From Shewanella fodinae (GTDB taxonomy: Bacteria > Pseudomonadota > Gammaproteobacteria > Enterobacterales > Shewanellaceae), in assembly GCF_014651955.1 (NCBI RefSeq), contig NZ_BMXW01000022.1, positions 453 through 64,271 of the forward strand: 63,819 nucleotides of DNA. The letters run 5' to 3'. The notes under the pieces were generated by a model. That model was not told the origin of the DNA and made no database searches. It saw only the letters and a list, made by a program, of their open reading frames with translations. Position 1 is the stretch's first letter; each line of letters starts with the position of its first letter. Below, piece after piece: positions 27,812-37,924 of the stretch. The position numbers and the translations under genes are program-made.

Positions 27812-29850
27812 CAGGCCAACTCCTTGGCACTGAACTGGACTAACAGCGCTCCGTGTTGCACTAATTCTCCGGTATGACACAAAAAGCTCTCGACAATGCC
27901 GTCTGTTGGCGCGTTGATCTGGTATTCCATTTTCATCGCCTCCAATACCAACAGTCCGCTACCCTTACGGACAACATCTCCCGGCTGCGCCAGTAACGTG
28001 ACAATGGTGCCATTCATGGGGGCTTGCAGCGAAGCATCGCCAGGGTGACCTGTAGAATCGTAACTTTGAGGCCCACAATCAAATTGCCAGACGTGGCCGT
28101 GTCGCAGCAGCCACAGAGTTTCCTGTTGCTGGCAGAAATGCCAGTGTTGGCTATGGCCGTGGAGTGCCAGCTTTAGCTGTTGCACACCGATTATTTCGCC
28201 GCTGACCATTACCTGAGTATCGACATCATCTGCTGTAGCGCTGGCGTTGATGGTCAGTGAATACTCACCACTGGTTTGCTGCTGTAGCCGCAAGTGGAAA
28301 CGTGAGGTAGTTGCCGCTGCGTTATAGTGCAGCAATAAATTGCACTCTGCCGCAGCATTAAGCCGAAAACCGGCCAAGCGCTGCCAGGGGGAGTTGTGAG
28401 TGTGATCTCGCGGTTTAGACGCCAGCAGACTCACCATGGCCGCGGCCGCAAGTACTTCCGTCGTCGGCGTTGGCGTTGTTGCTTGCAGCAACAATTCATC
28501 AAGATGTTGTTCAATGAAATGGGTGCTGAAATCTTCACTGATAAAGGCCGGATGCGATGTCAGAGCTGCCAGAAAGGCAATGTTATGGCGCAGCCCGGCT
28601 ATCTGATACTGCTGCAACGCTAGTGTCAGCTGTCGCAGCGCGTCGCTACGCGTAGGTTGCCAGATGACCAGTTTAGCAATCATCGGATCGTAGAAAGGCG
28701 TAATGACATCCCCTTGGCGCACACCAGTATCTAAGCGTAAATGCGCCATTGCTGAGGGTTCTTGCAAATATTGCAGTGGGCCGGCAGCGGGAAGAAAGTT
28801 ATGGCTGGGATCCTCGGCGTAAATTCGGGCTTCGACGGCATGGCCACTGAGCGTCACTTGTTGTTGCGTTAATGGCAGGGGCTCACCAGCGGCAACGCTG
28901 AGCTGCCAGGCGACCAGATCCTGACCGGTGATCAGTTCTGTCACTGGATGCTCCACCTGCAAGCGGGTATTCATCTCCATGAAGTAAAACTGCTGGTCGT
29001 TATCCAGTAGAAACTCAATGGTACCTGCACCGCAATAGCCAATGGCTTTAGCGGCAGCAACGGCGGCTTGTCCCATCTGTTGTCTGAGTTCATCACTCAA
29101 TCCCGGCGCGGGGGCCTCTTCAATCACTTTCTGGTGCCGACGTTGTAGCGAGCAATCGCGATCGCCTAAGTAAATGCAGTGGTCTTGCTGATCGGCAAAT
29201 ACCTGTACTTCAATATGACGCGGCTGTGTCAGATAGCGCTCCAACAGTACTGTATCATCGCCAAAGGCCGCTTTAGCTTCCCGCTTGGCGGCCGCCAGCG
29301 CTGCGGTAAAGTCTGACGCATTTGTCACCACCCGCATTCCCTTACCACCGCCACCATAAGCGGCTTTGATCAGTAGCGGAAAGCCAATAGTGTTCGCTTG
29401 CTGTTGTAGAAAACGGCTTGCTTGTTCCGGGCCATGATAACCCGGCACCAATGGCACTCCGGCAGCCGCCATAATCGCTTTGGCGGCACTTTTACTGCCC
29501 ATGGCTTCAATGGCGCTGGCGGGCGGTCCCACAAAAATCAGCCCATGCGCGCTACAGGCGCTGGCGAAAGTGGCATTTTCTGAAAGAAAGCCGTATCCGG
29601 GATGGATAGCATCGGCACCACAGCGCTTCGCCGCATCGATAATTGCATCAATATCCAGATAAGGTGCGAGTGCTGAATCGCCGCTCAGTTCAAGCGCTTC
29701 ATCGGCAAGGCTGACATGCAGTGCATGACGGTCAACCGCAGAATGAATCGCAAGGGTGCTAATCCCCAATTGCTGGCAGGTCCGTATAATGCGGCAGGCT
29801 ATTTCACCGCGATTGGCAATCAATAATTTACGAATGCTGAGCTCAGTCAT
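27811..29850 (-). CDS. liuD: Methylcrotonyl-CoA carboxylase biotin-containing (alpha) subunit
   Basis: 679 residues in three parts: biotin carboxylase (residues 1-450; [47 protein letters not shown]), a less conserved linking domain, and a C-terminal biotinyl domain with LEAMKMEY carrying the biotinylated lysine near residue 640. Uses bicarbonate and ATP to carboxylate biotin, which LiuB transfers to 3-methylcrotonyl-CoA. The ATG at 29850 is chosen because homology begins there ([15 protein letters not shown]); it overlaps the end of liuC by eight bases. The operon context with liuB, C and E makes methylcrotonyl- rather than propionyl-CoA the likely substrate. Confidence 0.95.
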   Translation of the reverse strand: MTELSIRKLLIANRGEIACRIIRTCQQLGISTLAIHSAVDRHALHVSLADEALELSGDSALAPYLDIDAIIDAAKRCGADAIHPGYGFLSENATFASACSAHGLIFVGPPASAIEAMGSKSAAKAIMAAAGVPLVPGYHGPEQASRFLQQQANTIGFPLLIKAAYGGGGKGMRVVTNASDFTAALAAAKREAKAAFGDDTVLLERYLTQPRHIEVQVFADQQDHCIYLGDRDCSLQRRHQKVIEEAPAPGLSDELRQQMGQAAVAAAKAIGYCGAGTIEFLLDNDQQFYFMEMNTRLQVEHPVTELITGQDLVAWQLSVAAGEPLPLTQQQVTLSGHAVEARIYAEDPSHNFLPAAGPLQYLQEPSAMAHLRLDTGVRQGDVITPFYDPMIAKLVIWQPTRSDALRQLTLALQQYQIAGLRHNIAFLAALTSHPAFISEDFSTHFIEQHLDELLLQATTPTPTTEVLAAAAMVSLLASKPRDHTHNSPWQRLAGFRLNAAAECNLLLHYNAAATTSRFHLRLQQQTSGEYSLTINASATADDVDTQVMVSGEIIGVQQLKLALHGHSQHWHFCQQQETLWLLRHGHVWQFDCGPQSYDSTGHPGDASLQAPMNGTIVTLLAQPGDVVRKGSGLLVLEAMKMEYQINAPTDGIVESFLCHTGELVQHGALLVQFSAKELA

Positions 29851-30655
29851 GCGCAGGCTCCTGTGGGATGGCTGTGCGCTCTGGTTGCCACCTTGGCGAA
29901 CGTTTATCAAAAAAGGCCGCGATACCTTCAGCCGCCTCTTTACTGGCGCGGACGTTAGCAATGGCGTGCACTGTCAAGTGAGTGAGCGCTTCATCAAGTG
30001 GTGCAGTTTCTATCTGTGCCAGCAAGGTTTTACACTGCCGCTGAGCGTCTGGCCCTCCTTGCAGTAAAGCGGTGACTATGTGCTGTGCGGCGTTTTCTAG
30101 ATCATCGTCTACCTGATGCACTAATCCGAGTTGTAAGGCGGTGGTGGCATCCATTAGCTCAGCACTCAGTGCATAACGCCGTAGCTGCCGCATCCCAATG
30201 CTGCGATGAACATAGGGTGAGATCACCGCCGGGAGCAGCCCAAGCCGGATTTCACTCAAACAGAAGCGAGCATTACGGCTAGCAATGGCTACATCACAAC
30301 AGCAAATCAGCCCCAGCGCCCCGCCAAAGGCTGCGCCCTGTACCAAGGCCACTGTGGGTTTGGGGAAATTGTCCAGCGTTTGCATTAGTGTTGCTAGCTC
30401 ACGGGCATCACTAATATTGGCGTCCTGGTTCATTTTCGCTTGACGTTGCATCCAGTGCAGGTCGGCACCTGCACTGAAATGTTTTCCTTGGCCGCGCAGC
30501 AGCAATAATCGGCAGCTAGGATCATTCGAAAGTTGATTTAAGATCGTGATTAATTCGGCTATCAACTGCTCATCAAAGGCATTGGCGGCATCTGGGCGAT
30601 TGAGGATAAGTTGACATACGCCTTGCGCATCTCGCTTGAGTAGAGTGTGTTGCAT
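29843..30655 (-). CDS. liuC: Methylglutaconyl-CoA hydratase (enoyl-CoA hydratase family)
   Basis: 270-residue crotonase-fold enzyme converting 3-methylglutaconyl-CoA to HMG-CoA. Seen: LNRPDAANAFDEQLIAEL at the N terminus, the oxyanion-hole segment GQGKHFSAGADLHWMQ and GAAFGGALGLICCCDVAIASRNARFCLSE-type region (residues about 105-135) with the catalytic Glu, followed by GLLPAVISPYV. Role in the pathway is inferred from position between liuB and liuD; other crotonases share these motifs. Length is usual. Confidence 0.93.
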   Translation of the reverse strand: MQHTLLKRDAQGVCQLILNRPDAANAFDEQLIAELITILNQLSNDPSCRLLLLRGQGKHFSAGADLHWMQRQAKMNQDANISDARELATLMQTLDNFPKPTVALVQGAAFGGALGLICCCDVAIASRNARFCLSEIRLGLLPAVISPYVHRSIGMRQLRRYALSAELMDATTALQLGLVHQVDDDLENAAQHIVTALLQGGPDAQRQCKTLLAQIETAPLDEALTHLTVHAIANVRASKEAAEGIAAFFDKRSPRWQPERTAIPQEPAHD

Positions 30656-30664
30656 GTTGACCTC

Positions 30665-32272
30665 CTACATGCGAAATACGCCAAATTGGCTGGGCTCAAT
30701 GGGAGCATTGGCTGCGGCGGCCAGCGCTAGGCCGACAACATCACGGGTTTGTGCCGGGTCGATAATACCGTCGTCCCATAACCGGGCGCTGGCATGATAG
30801 GGATTGCCCTCACGTTCGTATTTCTCAACGATAGGGGCTTTAAAAGCAGCTTCATCGGCCTGTGACCAAGATTGGCCCTGGCGCTCCATACTGTCGCGTT
30901 TGACTGTTGCCAGTACATTGGCGGCCTGTTCGCCCCCCATGACCGAAATACGCGCATTGGGCCAGATCCACATCATGGTCGGATCATAAGCGCGGCCGCA
31001 CATACCGTAATTGCCCGCACCGTAACTGCCACCAATGATGACGGTAAATTTCGGCACATTAGCGCAGGCAACGGCCATCACCATTTTGGCACCGTGTTTG
31101 GCGATGCCTTCCTGCTCATATTTTTTCCCAACCATAAAGCCGGTGATGTTCTGCAAAAACAGCAACGGGATTTGCCGTTGACAGCATAGTTCAATAAAGT
31201 GAGCCCCTTTCTGCGCCGACTCAGAAAACAAAATGCCGTTGTTAGCCACTATGCCGATGGCATAGCCGTGCAGACGGGCAAAGCCACACACTAATGTGGT
31301 ACCGTAGTTGGCTTTGAACTCGTCAAAATCGGAGTCATCAACCAATCTGGCAATCACCTCGCGCACGTCATAAGGCTTTTTCAGATCGGTGCCGACAATA
31401 CCGTATAGCTCCCGCCCATCGTAGCGCGGTGGTATCACGGCGGATTGTGGCATAACAGTTGGTGCTGGATGGTTAAGCCGTGACACGGCTTGTCGTGCCA
31501 ATTGCAGTGCATGGGCGTCATTTTGTGCCAGATGATCGGCCACGCCGGATAAGCGGGTATGAACTTCACCGCCGCCTAATTCTTCGGCAGATACCTCTTC
31601 GCCAGTGGCAGCCTTTACCAGCGGTGGCCCAGCCAGGAAAATAGTGCCTTGATTGGCTACAATAATTGATTCATCGGCCATGGCCGGAACATAGGCACCA
31701 CCGGCAGTACAAAGGCCCATCACTACGGCTATCTGCGGAATGCCTTTAGCTGACATACGAGCCTGGTTATAAAAAATGCGGCCAAAATGCTCGCGATCCG
31801 GAAATACTTCATCCTGCAATGGTAGGTTGGCGCCACCAGAGTCCACCAAATAAATACAGGGCAGGCGACAACGCTCAGCAATCATCTGCGCCCGCAGATG
31901 CTTCTTCACCGTTAACGGATAATAAGTACCGCCTTTAACGGTGGCATCGTTAACGATGATCATGCATTCGCAGCCACTGACGCGGCCAATACCGGCAATC
32001 ACTCCTGCAGCTGGCACGGTCTCTTCATAGACGTCAAATGCGGCAAATTGGCTAATTTCAAGAAACGGAGCATCGGCATCGAGGAGTTGCGCCAGCCGTT
32101 GTCTGGGGGCCAACTTGCCTTTGCTGCAGTGACGCTGCATAGCGCGCTCACCGCCACCTTCAGCAATTTTCGCCAGTTTCTGTTTGAGATCATCCACTAA
32201 CTGCTGCATTGCTTGCTGACGGCTGATAAAGGCGTCAGCGGTGGGATTGATCTGGCTGATGATGCGGGTCAT
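30665..32272 (-). CDS. liuB: Methylcrotonyl-CoA carboxylase carboxyltransferase (beta) subunit
   Basis: 535-residue carboxyltransferase that moves carboxyl from biotin on LiuD to 3-methylcrotonyl-CoA. Seen: two crotonase-like halves with [55 protein letters not shown] and [32 protein letters not shown] split across the C half. Length equals MCC beta subunits (about 535), clearly longer than AccD. It sits nine bases ahead of liuC, consistent with one transcript. Confidence 0.96.
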   Translation of the reverse strand: MTRIISQINPTADAFISRQQAMQQLVDDLKQKLAKIAEGGGERAMQRHCSKGKLAPRQRLAQLLDADAPFLEISQFAAFDVYEETVPAAGVIAGIGRVSGCECMIIVNDATVKGGTYYPLTVKKHLRAQMIAERCRLPCIYLVDSGGANLPLQDEVFPDREHFGRIFYNQARMSAKGIPQIAVVMGLCTAGGAYVPAMADESIIVANQGTIFLAGPPLVKAATGEEVSAEELGGGEVHTRLSGVADHLAQNDAHALQLARQAVSRLNHPAPTVMPQSAVIPPRYDGRELYGIVGTDLKKPYDVREVIARLVDDSDFDEFKANYGTTLVCGFARLHGYAIGIVANNGILFSESAQKGAHFIELCCQRQIPLLFLQNITGFMVGKKYEQEGIAKHGAKMVMAVACANVPKFTVIIGGSYGAGNYGMCGRAYDPTMMWIWPNARISVMGGEQAANVLATVKRDSMERQGQSWSQADEAAFKAPIVEKYEREGNPYHASARLWDDGIIDPAQTRDVVGLALAAAANAPIEPSQFGVFRM

Positions 32273-32305
32273 AGAGGTTGGCTCCGCTACTGGTTAGAAG
32301 GTCGT

Positions 32306-33475
32306 TCAGTGACTCTCACTGAACAGTTCGCGGCCGATAAGCATGCGGCGAATTTCCGAGGTGCCCGCACCTATCTCATACAGTTTGGCGTCGCGCAGTA
32401 ATCGTCCGGCCGGGTAATCGTTGATATAACCGTTACCGCCTAAGAGCTGGATGGCATCTAGGGCGGCTCGAGTAGCTCTTTCGGCGCTATAAAGAATGGC
32501 GCCTGCAGCATCTTTACGACTGGCACGGCCTTGATCACAAGCTCTGGCAACGGCGTAAACATAGGCTTTGGCGGCGTTCATTTCGGTATACATGTCGGCC
32601 AGTTTGGCCTGAACTAGCTGGAACTCGCCAATCGCCTTGCCAAATTGCTGGCGCTCAGCGGTGTAGGGCAATACCAGATCAAGACAGGCGGTCATAATGC
32701 CCAGCGGGCCCCCAGCAAGCACCACACGTTCATAGTCAAGACCGCTCATCAGTACCTTGGTGCCGTGATTCAGTTGGCCGAGGATGTTTTCTTCAGGGAC
32801 TGCACAATCGGTGAATACCAACTCGCAAGTACTGGAGCCGCGCATGCCTAATTTGTCTAATTTTTGTGCTGTGGCAAATCCTGGGAAGTCGCGCTCAACA
32901 ATAAAAGCCGTTATGCCCTTGGCACCCAGTTGTGGTTCCGTTTTGGCGTAGACCACAAACACGTCAGCATCGGGACCGTTGGTGATCCACATCTTGTTGC
33001 CGTTGAGCAGATAGCGGTCACCTTGTTTGCGGGCATGCAGTTTCATTGAAACCACATCGGAGCCTGCATTGGGTTCACTCATCGCCAATGCGCCGATATG
33101 CTCACCACTGACCAGTTTCGGCAGATAACGATCTTTTTGTGCGGCAGTGCCGTTACGGAAAATCTGATTAACACACAGATTAGAGTGGGCACCGTATGAC
33201 AATCCGACAGAAGCGGAGGCGCGGGAAATCTCTTCCATCGCGACCACATGAGCCAGATAGCCCATGCCACTGCCACCGAAATCTTCACTGACGGTAATTC
33301 CCAGCAGCCCCATATCACCTAAAAGTGGCCATAGTGCTGTGGGTAATTGATTATCTTGGTCAATTTTTGCCGCTAAAGGCGCAATCTGATCGGCGGCAAA
33401 TGCGGCAACTGCCTGCCGCAACATCTCGATATCTTCCCCGAGTCCGAAGTCAAGTCCTGAATAGCTGGATAGCAT
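32306..33475 (-). CDS. liuA: Isovaleryl-CoA dehydrogenase
   Basis: 389-residue FAD acyl-CoA dehydrogenase, first committed step after leucine oxidative decarboxylation; electrons pass to ETF. Seen: [16 protein letters not shown] and [21 protein letters not shown] (FAD/substrate region), the catalytic glutamate in [15 protein letters not shown], which is the position characteristic of isovaleryl-CoA dehydrogenases, and [37 protein letters not shown] C terminus. Length standard. It lies 61 bases after liuR and 33 before liuB. Confidence 0.96.
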   Translation of the reverse strand: MLSSYSGLDFGLGEDIEMLRQAVAAFAADQIAPLAAKIDQDNQLPTALWPLLGDMGLLGITVSEDFGGSGMGYLAHVVAMEEISRASASVGLSYGAHSNLCVNQIFRNGTAAQKDRYLPKLVSGEHIGALAMSEPNAGSDVVSMKLHARKQGDRYLLNGNKMWITNGPDADVFVVYAKTEPQLGAKGITAFIVERDFPGFATAQKLDKLGMRGSSTCELVFTDCAVPEENILGQLNHGTKVLMSGLDYERVVLAGGPLGIMTACLDLVLPYTAERQQFGKAIGEFQLVQAKLADMYTEMNAAKAYVYAVARACDQGRASRKDAAGAILYSAERATRAALDAIQLLGGNGYINDYPAGRLLRDAKLYEIGAGTSEIRRMLIGRELFSESH

Positions 33476-33536
33476 GGTTGGCTCCTGTGTCGACGCTGAA
33501 ATCCGCTGCGACTTGCAGATGATGACAGCGACGTGA

Positions 33537-33947
33537 TTAACCGGTTTTTTCAGTCGTAATTTCTGCCAGTGCTTCGCGGCACTGGGTTTCTGCTGCCATC
33601 AGTTCCATCAATACAATTTTGATGTCATCCATCTGTTGCTGCAGCGAGGTCTTCTTATCTTCTATCAACTGCAGCATGGTGCTGAGTTGCGATACACTGC
33701 TTTTATCGGCGTCATACAATTCAAACAACCGTCTGGTTTCCCCAAGCGAAAAACCGAGGCGCTTACCACGCAGGATAAGTTTCAGTCGTACGCGATCTTT
33801 CAGACTATAAATACGGGTCTGGCCTCGACGCTTAGGTTTCAACAGCCCCTGATCTTCATAAAAGCGGATACTGCGGGTGGTAATATCAAATTCCCGTGAC
33901 AGGTCACTAATGGAATAAGTGGTTTGGGGAGTTGGTCGGATACTCAT
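33537..33947 (-). CDS. liuR: MerR-family regulator of branched-chain amino acid degradation
   Basis: 136-residue MerR-type activator/repressor. Seen: N-terminal winged helix [36 protein letters not shown], then a dimerization coiled coil ([41 protein letters not shown]). The metal-binding cysteines of CueR/ZntR types are absent, in line with a small-molecule ligand. It heads the liu genes, as LiuR does in Shewanella and pseudomonads. The ATG at 33947 was picked from homology; the frame runs 11 codons further up. A palindrome fitting a LiuR operator is 43 bases upstream. Confidence 0.92.
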   Translation of the reverse strand: MSIRPTPQTTYSISDLSREFDITTRSIRFYEDQGLLKPKRRGQTRIYSLKDRVRLKLILRGKRLGFSLGETRRLFELYDADKSSVSQLSTMLQLIEDKKTSLQQQMDDIKIVLMELMAAETQCREALAEITTEKTG

Positions 33948-33989
33948 TAAATAACACTCAGTTAGCAGCAATAACCGCAAGATATATGA

Positions 33990-34009
33990 AGTTTACGTAA
34001 AGGTAAAGT
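33990..34009. promoter_or_regulatory. Candidate LiuR operator
   Basis: AGTTTAC-GTAAAG-GTAAAGT, an imperfect palindrome (six of seven arm bases complementary), also containing the perfect inner palindrome TTTACGTAAA. It lies upstream of liuR in the liuR/prpE divergent gap, where MerR-type autoregulators bind. Motif shape resembles the published LiuR site, from memory; not verified here. Confidence 0.6.
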
Positions 34010-34213
34010 TGCTGAATGCATTTTAGAGCAGAATGATAATTTTTCACCAGCGCATTTTTTCAGGTCTGTCCAGTCACCTACTTAGCAAAAAGTCTTAAAA
34101 AAGCCCGGTTTAGGCTAACGTCTAATAGGGTCTGATTATAAAAGCGTCTATTAATGAAAGCGGAAGGAAGGGGTGTGTTATGCCGAGAGGCGGTCCTTGG
34201 GGAGGACAGTTAG

Positions 34214-36130
34214 ATGACAGATCCGGGTTTAGCCCTGTACCAGCAATCCATAGAGGACAAAACTGCGTTCTGGGGCGAATGCGCCAAAGCTATAGACTGG
34301 TACCAGACATGGGAAAAAGTACTGGATGACAGCCATGCGCCATTTTATCGCTGGTTCAGCAAAGGTCAGTTAAATACTTGCTACAACGCGGTGGATCGTC
34401 ACGTGCAGGCCGGCAAGGGAGCACAGTTTGCTATTCGTTATTTCAGTCCGGTCACGGATACCGAATACGGTGTGACTTATGCCGAGCTTCAGGCGCAGGT
34501 AAGCCGTTTGGCTGGGTATATGGCGTCTGTTGGGGTGACCAAGGGCGACAGGGTGGTGATTTACATGCCAATGGTGCCAGAAACCGTATATGCCATGCTG
34601 GCTTGTGCGCGTATCGGTGCTATCCATTCGGTGGTTTTCGGTGGCTTTGCCGCCAATGAACTGGCAACCCGCATTAACGATGCCAAACCTAAGTTGGTGA
34701 TGAGTGCCTCCTGTGGTGTAGAACCTTCCGGGGTAGTGCCTTACAAACCACTGCTGGATAAAGCACTGGAACAATCCAATCATAAAGTTGAACGTTGTTT
34801 GATCCTTGGACGCAGCCAGTATGTTGCGCAATTGCAGGACGGGCGCGATTACGACTGGCAGCAGGCCATTAAAGATGCTGTTCCAGCAGAATGTGTGCCC
34901 GTTGCCGCAACTGATCCTCTATATATTTTATATACATCTGGAACAACTGGTCAGCCTAAGGGGGTCGTGCGTGACAATGGCGGTCATGCCGTTGCGCTAG
35001 CATGGTCCATGAAGCATATCTACAACATCAATCCTGGGGATACTTTCTGGGCGGCATCTGATGTTGGGTGGGTTGTTGGGCATTCGTATATTGTGTATGC
35101 ACCATTACTGGTAGGCGCAACCACAGTGTTGTACGAAGGTAAGCCGGTCGGCACGCCTGATCCTGGTATTTTCTGGCGCACTATTGAGAAATATGGCGTA
35201 AAGAGTTTCTTTACTGCACCCACGGCAATTCGCGCGATTAAACGTGAAGATCCCAACGGTCATTATGTCGATGGTGTCAATCTGAGTTGCCTGGAAACGC
35301 TGTTCCTCGCGGGCGAGCGCTGCGATCCTGACACCTTACACTGGGCTGGCACTAAACTCGGTAAGCCGGTGATAGACCACTGGTGGCAGACTGAAACCGG
35401 TTGGGCAGTGGCTGCCAACCTGATGGGTGTGCAGGCCATTCCTGTAAAACCTGGGTCACCCGCACGTGCTGTGCCAGGATATCAGGTGGAAGTTGTTGAT
35501 GAATTCGGCGCGCAGGTGCCGCCGGGCCAATCGGGTAACGTGGTGATTAAGTTGCCTTTGCCACCCGGGACCTTAACCACTTTATGGCAAAACGATAAAC
35601 GTTACCAAGAAAGTTACCTTACCATGTACCCCGGTTATTACCTTACCGGTGATGCTGGTTACATGGACGAAGATGGTTATTTGTACATCATGAGCCGCAT
35701 TGACGACATCATTAATGTGGCAGGTCACCGGTTATCGACCGGGCGCTTTGAGGAGGTGTTGTGTCAGCACCCAGCTGTTGCCGAAGCCGCGGTCATCGGG
35801 GTTGATGACAAGCTCAAAGGGCAAGTGCCGTTGGGGCTGGTGGTACTAAAAAATGGTATCGATATCAGCGAAAAACAGTTACATGACGAGCTGGTGGCCA
35901 AAGTCCGGCAGGAGATTGGTCCTGTGGCAGCATTTAAATTGGTGAGTGCTGTACAGAAATTGCCTAAGACCCGCTCTGGCAAGATTCTGCGGGGTACTAT
36001 GCGCAAGATTGCAGACAATCAATCTTATACACCGCCAGCAACGATTGAAGATCCCTTAACGCTGGATCTAGTACGTGATGCGCTGACCCGTATGGGATAT
36101 GCCGACGCCTTGCTGCAACAGCACATCTGA
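34214..36130 (+). CDS. prpE: Propionate--CoA ligase (acyl-CoA synthetase, PrpE type)
   Basis: 638-residue AMP-forming enzyme activating propionate (probably also acetate). Seen: the AMP-binding core YILYTSGTTGQPKGVVRDNGG, GEYF-replacing DHWWQTETGWAVAANLMG, LTGDAGYMDEDGYLYIMSRIDDIINVAGHRLSTGRFEEV-type segment and the C-terminal TRSGKILRGTMRKIA with the acylatable Lys. It follows E. coli PrpE (KFWAE..., NAIDRW) more closely than Acs, and Acs usually has longer spacing after the P-loop. GGAGG lies eight bases before the ATG. It is divergent from liuR, so both may share control of short-chain acyl metabolism. Confidence 0.93.
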   Translation: MTDPGLALYQQSIEDKTAFWGECAKAIDWYQTWEKVLDDSHAPFYRWFSKGQLNTCYNAVDRHVQAGKGAQFAIRYFSPVTDTEYGVTYAELQAQVSRLAGYMASVGVTKGDRVVIYMPMVPETVYAMLACARIGAIHSVVFGGFAANELATRINDAKPKLVMSASCGVEPSGVVPYKPLLDKALEQSNHKVERCLILGRSQYVAQLQDGRDYDWQQAIKDAVPAECVPVAATDPLYILYTSGTTGQPKGVVRDNGGHAVALAWSMKHIYNINPGDTFWAASDVGWVVGHSYIVYAPLLVGATTVLYEGKPVGTPDPGIFWRTIEKYGVKSFFTAPTAIRAIKREDPNGHYVDGVNLSCLETLFLAGERCDPDTLHWAGTKLGKPVIDHWWQTETGWAVAANLMGVQAIPVKPGSPARAVPGYQVEVVDEFGAQVPPGQSGNVVIKLPLPPGTLTTLWQNDKRYQESYLTMYPGYYLTGDAGYMDEDGYLYIMSRIDDIINVAGHRLSTGRFEEVLCQHPAVAEAAVIGVDDKLKGQVPLGLVVLKNGIDISEKQLHDELVAKVRQEIGPVAAFKLVSAVQKLPKTRSGKILRGTMRKIADNQSYTPPATIEDPLTLDLVRDALTRMGYADALLQQHI

Positions 36131-36153
36131 TCCTTTATTAATCATTCAATTAC

Positions 36154-36181
36154 AGCCCACTTCTGGTGGGCTTTATTGTTT
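36154..36181 (+). terminator. Terminator of prpE
   Basis: AGCCCAC / GTGGGCT stem (36154-36160 and 36166-36172) followed by TTATTGTTT. Confidence 0.8.
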
Positions 36182-36240
36182 GCTAGTTTCATCATTTCTG
36201 AATAATCGAGCAAATCTGCCGCAGTTATCGCCAGAGTTTG

Positions 36241-36271
36241 TTGGAAAAAAACAACAAAAGCTCAGTATAAT
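36241..36271 (+). promoter_or_regulatory. Possible promoter of gnd
   Basis: A perfect -10 box TATAAT at 36266-36271 stands 66 bases before gnd. A TTGGAA candidate -35 at 36241 gives a spacer of 19 bases, longer than usual, so the -35 assignment is weak. Confidence 0.4.
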
Positions 36272-36337
36272 ATGCTCTTTTATACGACTGAGTCGTGAAT
36301 GCGCTGTGGTTATAGCAACGACAACTGGTGAAAAATT

Positions 36338-37858
36338 ATGAAATTCCAATCTGCTGATATTGGGGTTATCGGTCTGGGGGTGATGGGGAAGAATCTGGCC
36401 CTCAACATTGTGGATAATGGTTACCGGGTGGCCGCCTTTGATCTGGATGCTGCAAAAGTCTTGGCGGCAGAACAGCAGGCGCTGACTGAAGTGCCCCAGC
36501 GTGGTTTAGTGCTGAAGGGCTTCGATGCTATGCAGGAGTTATTGCAATCATTGAGCAAACCGCGAGTCCTGTTATTATCGGTCCCCGCCGGGAAACCCGT
36601 GGATGGGGTGTGTCAGGCACTGATTGCAGCGGGTATTGAGCGTGATGATATTGTCATCGACACCGGTAACAGTTTGTGGACTGACACCATCGCGCGTGAG
36701 CAGCAATATAAAGACAAATTTATCTTTTTCAGTTCTGCTGTTTCCGGAGGGGAAGTGGGAGCCCGCTTTGGGCCTTCATTAATGCCCAGCGGTGATAAAG
36801 ACGCTTGGGAACAGATCGCGCCTATTTGGCAGGCCATCGCCGCGAAAGTTGACAGCACCACTGGACAGCCAATGGAGCGCAGTCAGCCAGGTCAGATTAT
36901 TAAAGGCGGTGAACCTTGCACCGCGTATATCGGTCCTTCGGGGGCCGGTCATTATGTCAAAATGGTGCATAACGGCATCGAATACGCTGACATGCAGCTG
37001 ATTTGCGAAGCGTATCAGCTCATGCGTCACGGCTTGGGAATGCCTGCTGCCGAAATCGCCAGCGTTTTTGAACAGTGGAATCAGGGTAAACTCAACAGTT
37101 ATCTCATCGGCATCAGCGCCGAAGTCCTCAAGCAGCAGGATCCGCTGACCGGCAAACCATTAGTGGAAATGATCCTCGATAAAGCCGGACAAAAAGGTAC
37201 CGGCTTGTGGACGGCCGTTAGCAGTCTGCAGATAGGCTGCCCAGCACCGACCATTGCCGAGGCGGTATACGCTAGGGCCATGAGTACCCAGAAAGCGTTG
37301 CGTCAGCAACTCAGTCAACAGTTGGCGGGGCCAAAAACACACGTTGATATCGACCAGCGGCAGTCGCTGATTGATGCTTTGGAAGCGGCATTATACTGCG
37401 CCAAGGTTTGTGCCTATGCCCAAGGTTTTCAATTGATGGCAATGAATGCCAAAGAGCAGGGTTGGCAACTGGATTTTGCCGCTATTGCCCGTATCTGGCG
37501 TGCCGGCTGTATTATCCGTGCAGGTTTTCTGCAAACCATTACGGACGCTTATGTGGCTGCGCCACAACTGGACAATCTGCTTCAGGCTGAAAGCTTTGCC
37601 AGTGCCTTATCAGCATTGCAGCCAAAGTGGCGTCAGGTAGTTGCCAGTGCAGTGCTTAACGGTGTTGCAGTTCCTTGTATCAGTTCTGCTTTGGCCTATT
37701 ACGATAGCTTCCGCTGTGCCACTTTGCCCGCCAATCTGTTGCAGGCACAACGTGACTTTTTTGGCTCTCATACTTTTGAGCGTACGGATAAGCCAGCGGG
37801 TGAAAAGTATCACCTGAACTGGAGTCAGTCCGACCGTACTTTAGTAAAAATCGACTGA
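36338..37858 (+). CDS. gnd: 6-phosphogluconate dehydrogenase (decarboxylating)
   Basis: 506-residue NADP enzyme giving ribulose-5-phosphate and CO2 in the oxidative pentose phosphate pathway. Seen: the Rossmann start IGVIGLGVMGKNLALNIVD, VVSGGEVGARFGPSLMPSGD (residues about 130-150), and the catalytic Lys and Asn in GHYVKMVHNGIEYADMQ; C-terminal RAGCIIRAGFL and DSFRCATLPANLLQAQRDFFGSH. About 40 residues longer than the E. coli enzyme (468), a variation I place in the mid region (residues 240-340). It is followed by a very strong terminator and is monocistronic. Confidence 0.96.
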   Translation: MKFQSADIGVIGLGVMGKNLALNIVDNGYRVAAFDLDAAKVLAAEQQALTEVPQRGLVLKGFDAMQELLQSLSKPRVLLLSVPAGKPVDGVCQALIAAGIERDDIVIDTGNSLWTDTIAREQQYKDKFIFFSSAVSGGEVGARFGPSLMPSGDKDAWEQIAPIWQAIAAKVDSTTGQPMERSQPGQIIKGGEPCTAYIGPSGAGHYVKMVHNGIEYADMQLICEAYQLMRHGLGMPAAEIASVFEQWNQGKLNSYLIGISAEVLKQQDPLTGKPLVEMILDKAGQKGTGLWTAVSSLQIGCPAPTIAEAVYARAMSTQKALRQQLSQQLAGPKTHVDIDQRQSLIDALEAALYCAKVCAYAQGFQLMAMNAKEQGWQLDFAAIARIWRAGCIIRAGFLQTITDAYVAAPQLDNLLQAESFASALSALQPKWRQVVASAVLNGVAVPCISSALAYYDSFRCATLPANLLQAQRDFFGSHTFERTDKPAGEKYHLNWSQSDRTLVKID

Positions 37859-37874
37859 TAGCGGTGTGCGTTTG

Positions 37875-37913
37875 ACAGTAAAAAAGCTTCCATACTGGAA
37901 GCTTTTTTACTGT
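37875..37913. terminator. Bidirectional terminator between gnd and menA
   Basis: A perfect 17-bp stem (37875-37891 against 37897-37913) with a five-base loop and six-A/six-T tracts inside it. Serves both convergent genes. Confidence 0.95.
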
Positions 37914-37924
37914 AAGTGCTTTTA

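Noticed and set aside
32333..32340. GCCGATAA inside liuA
   Set aside because: Perfect -10-like word but no -35 partner at the N14 distance and it lies inside a coding region.
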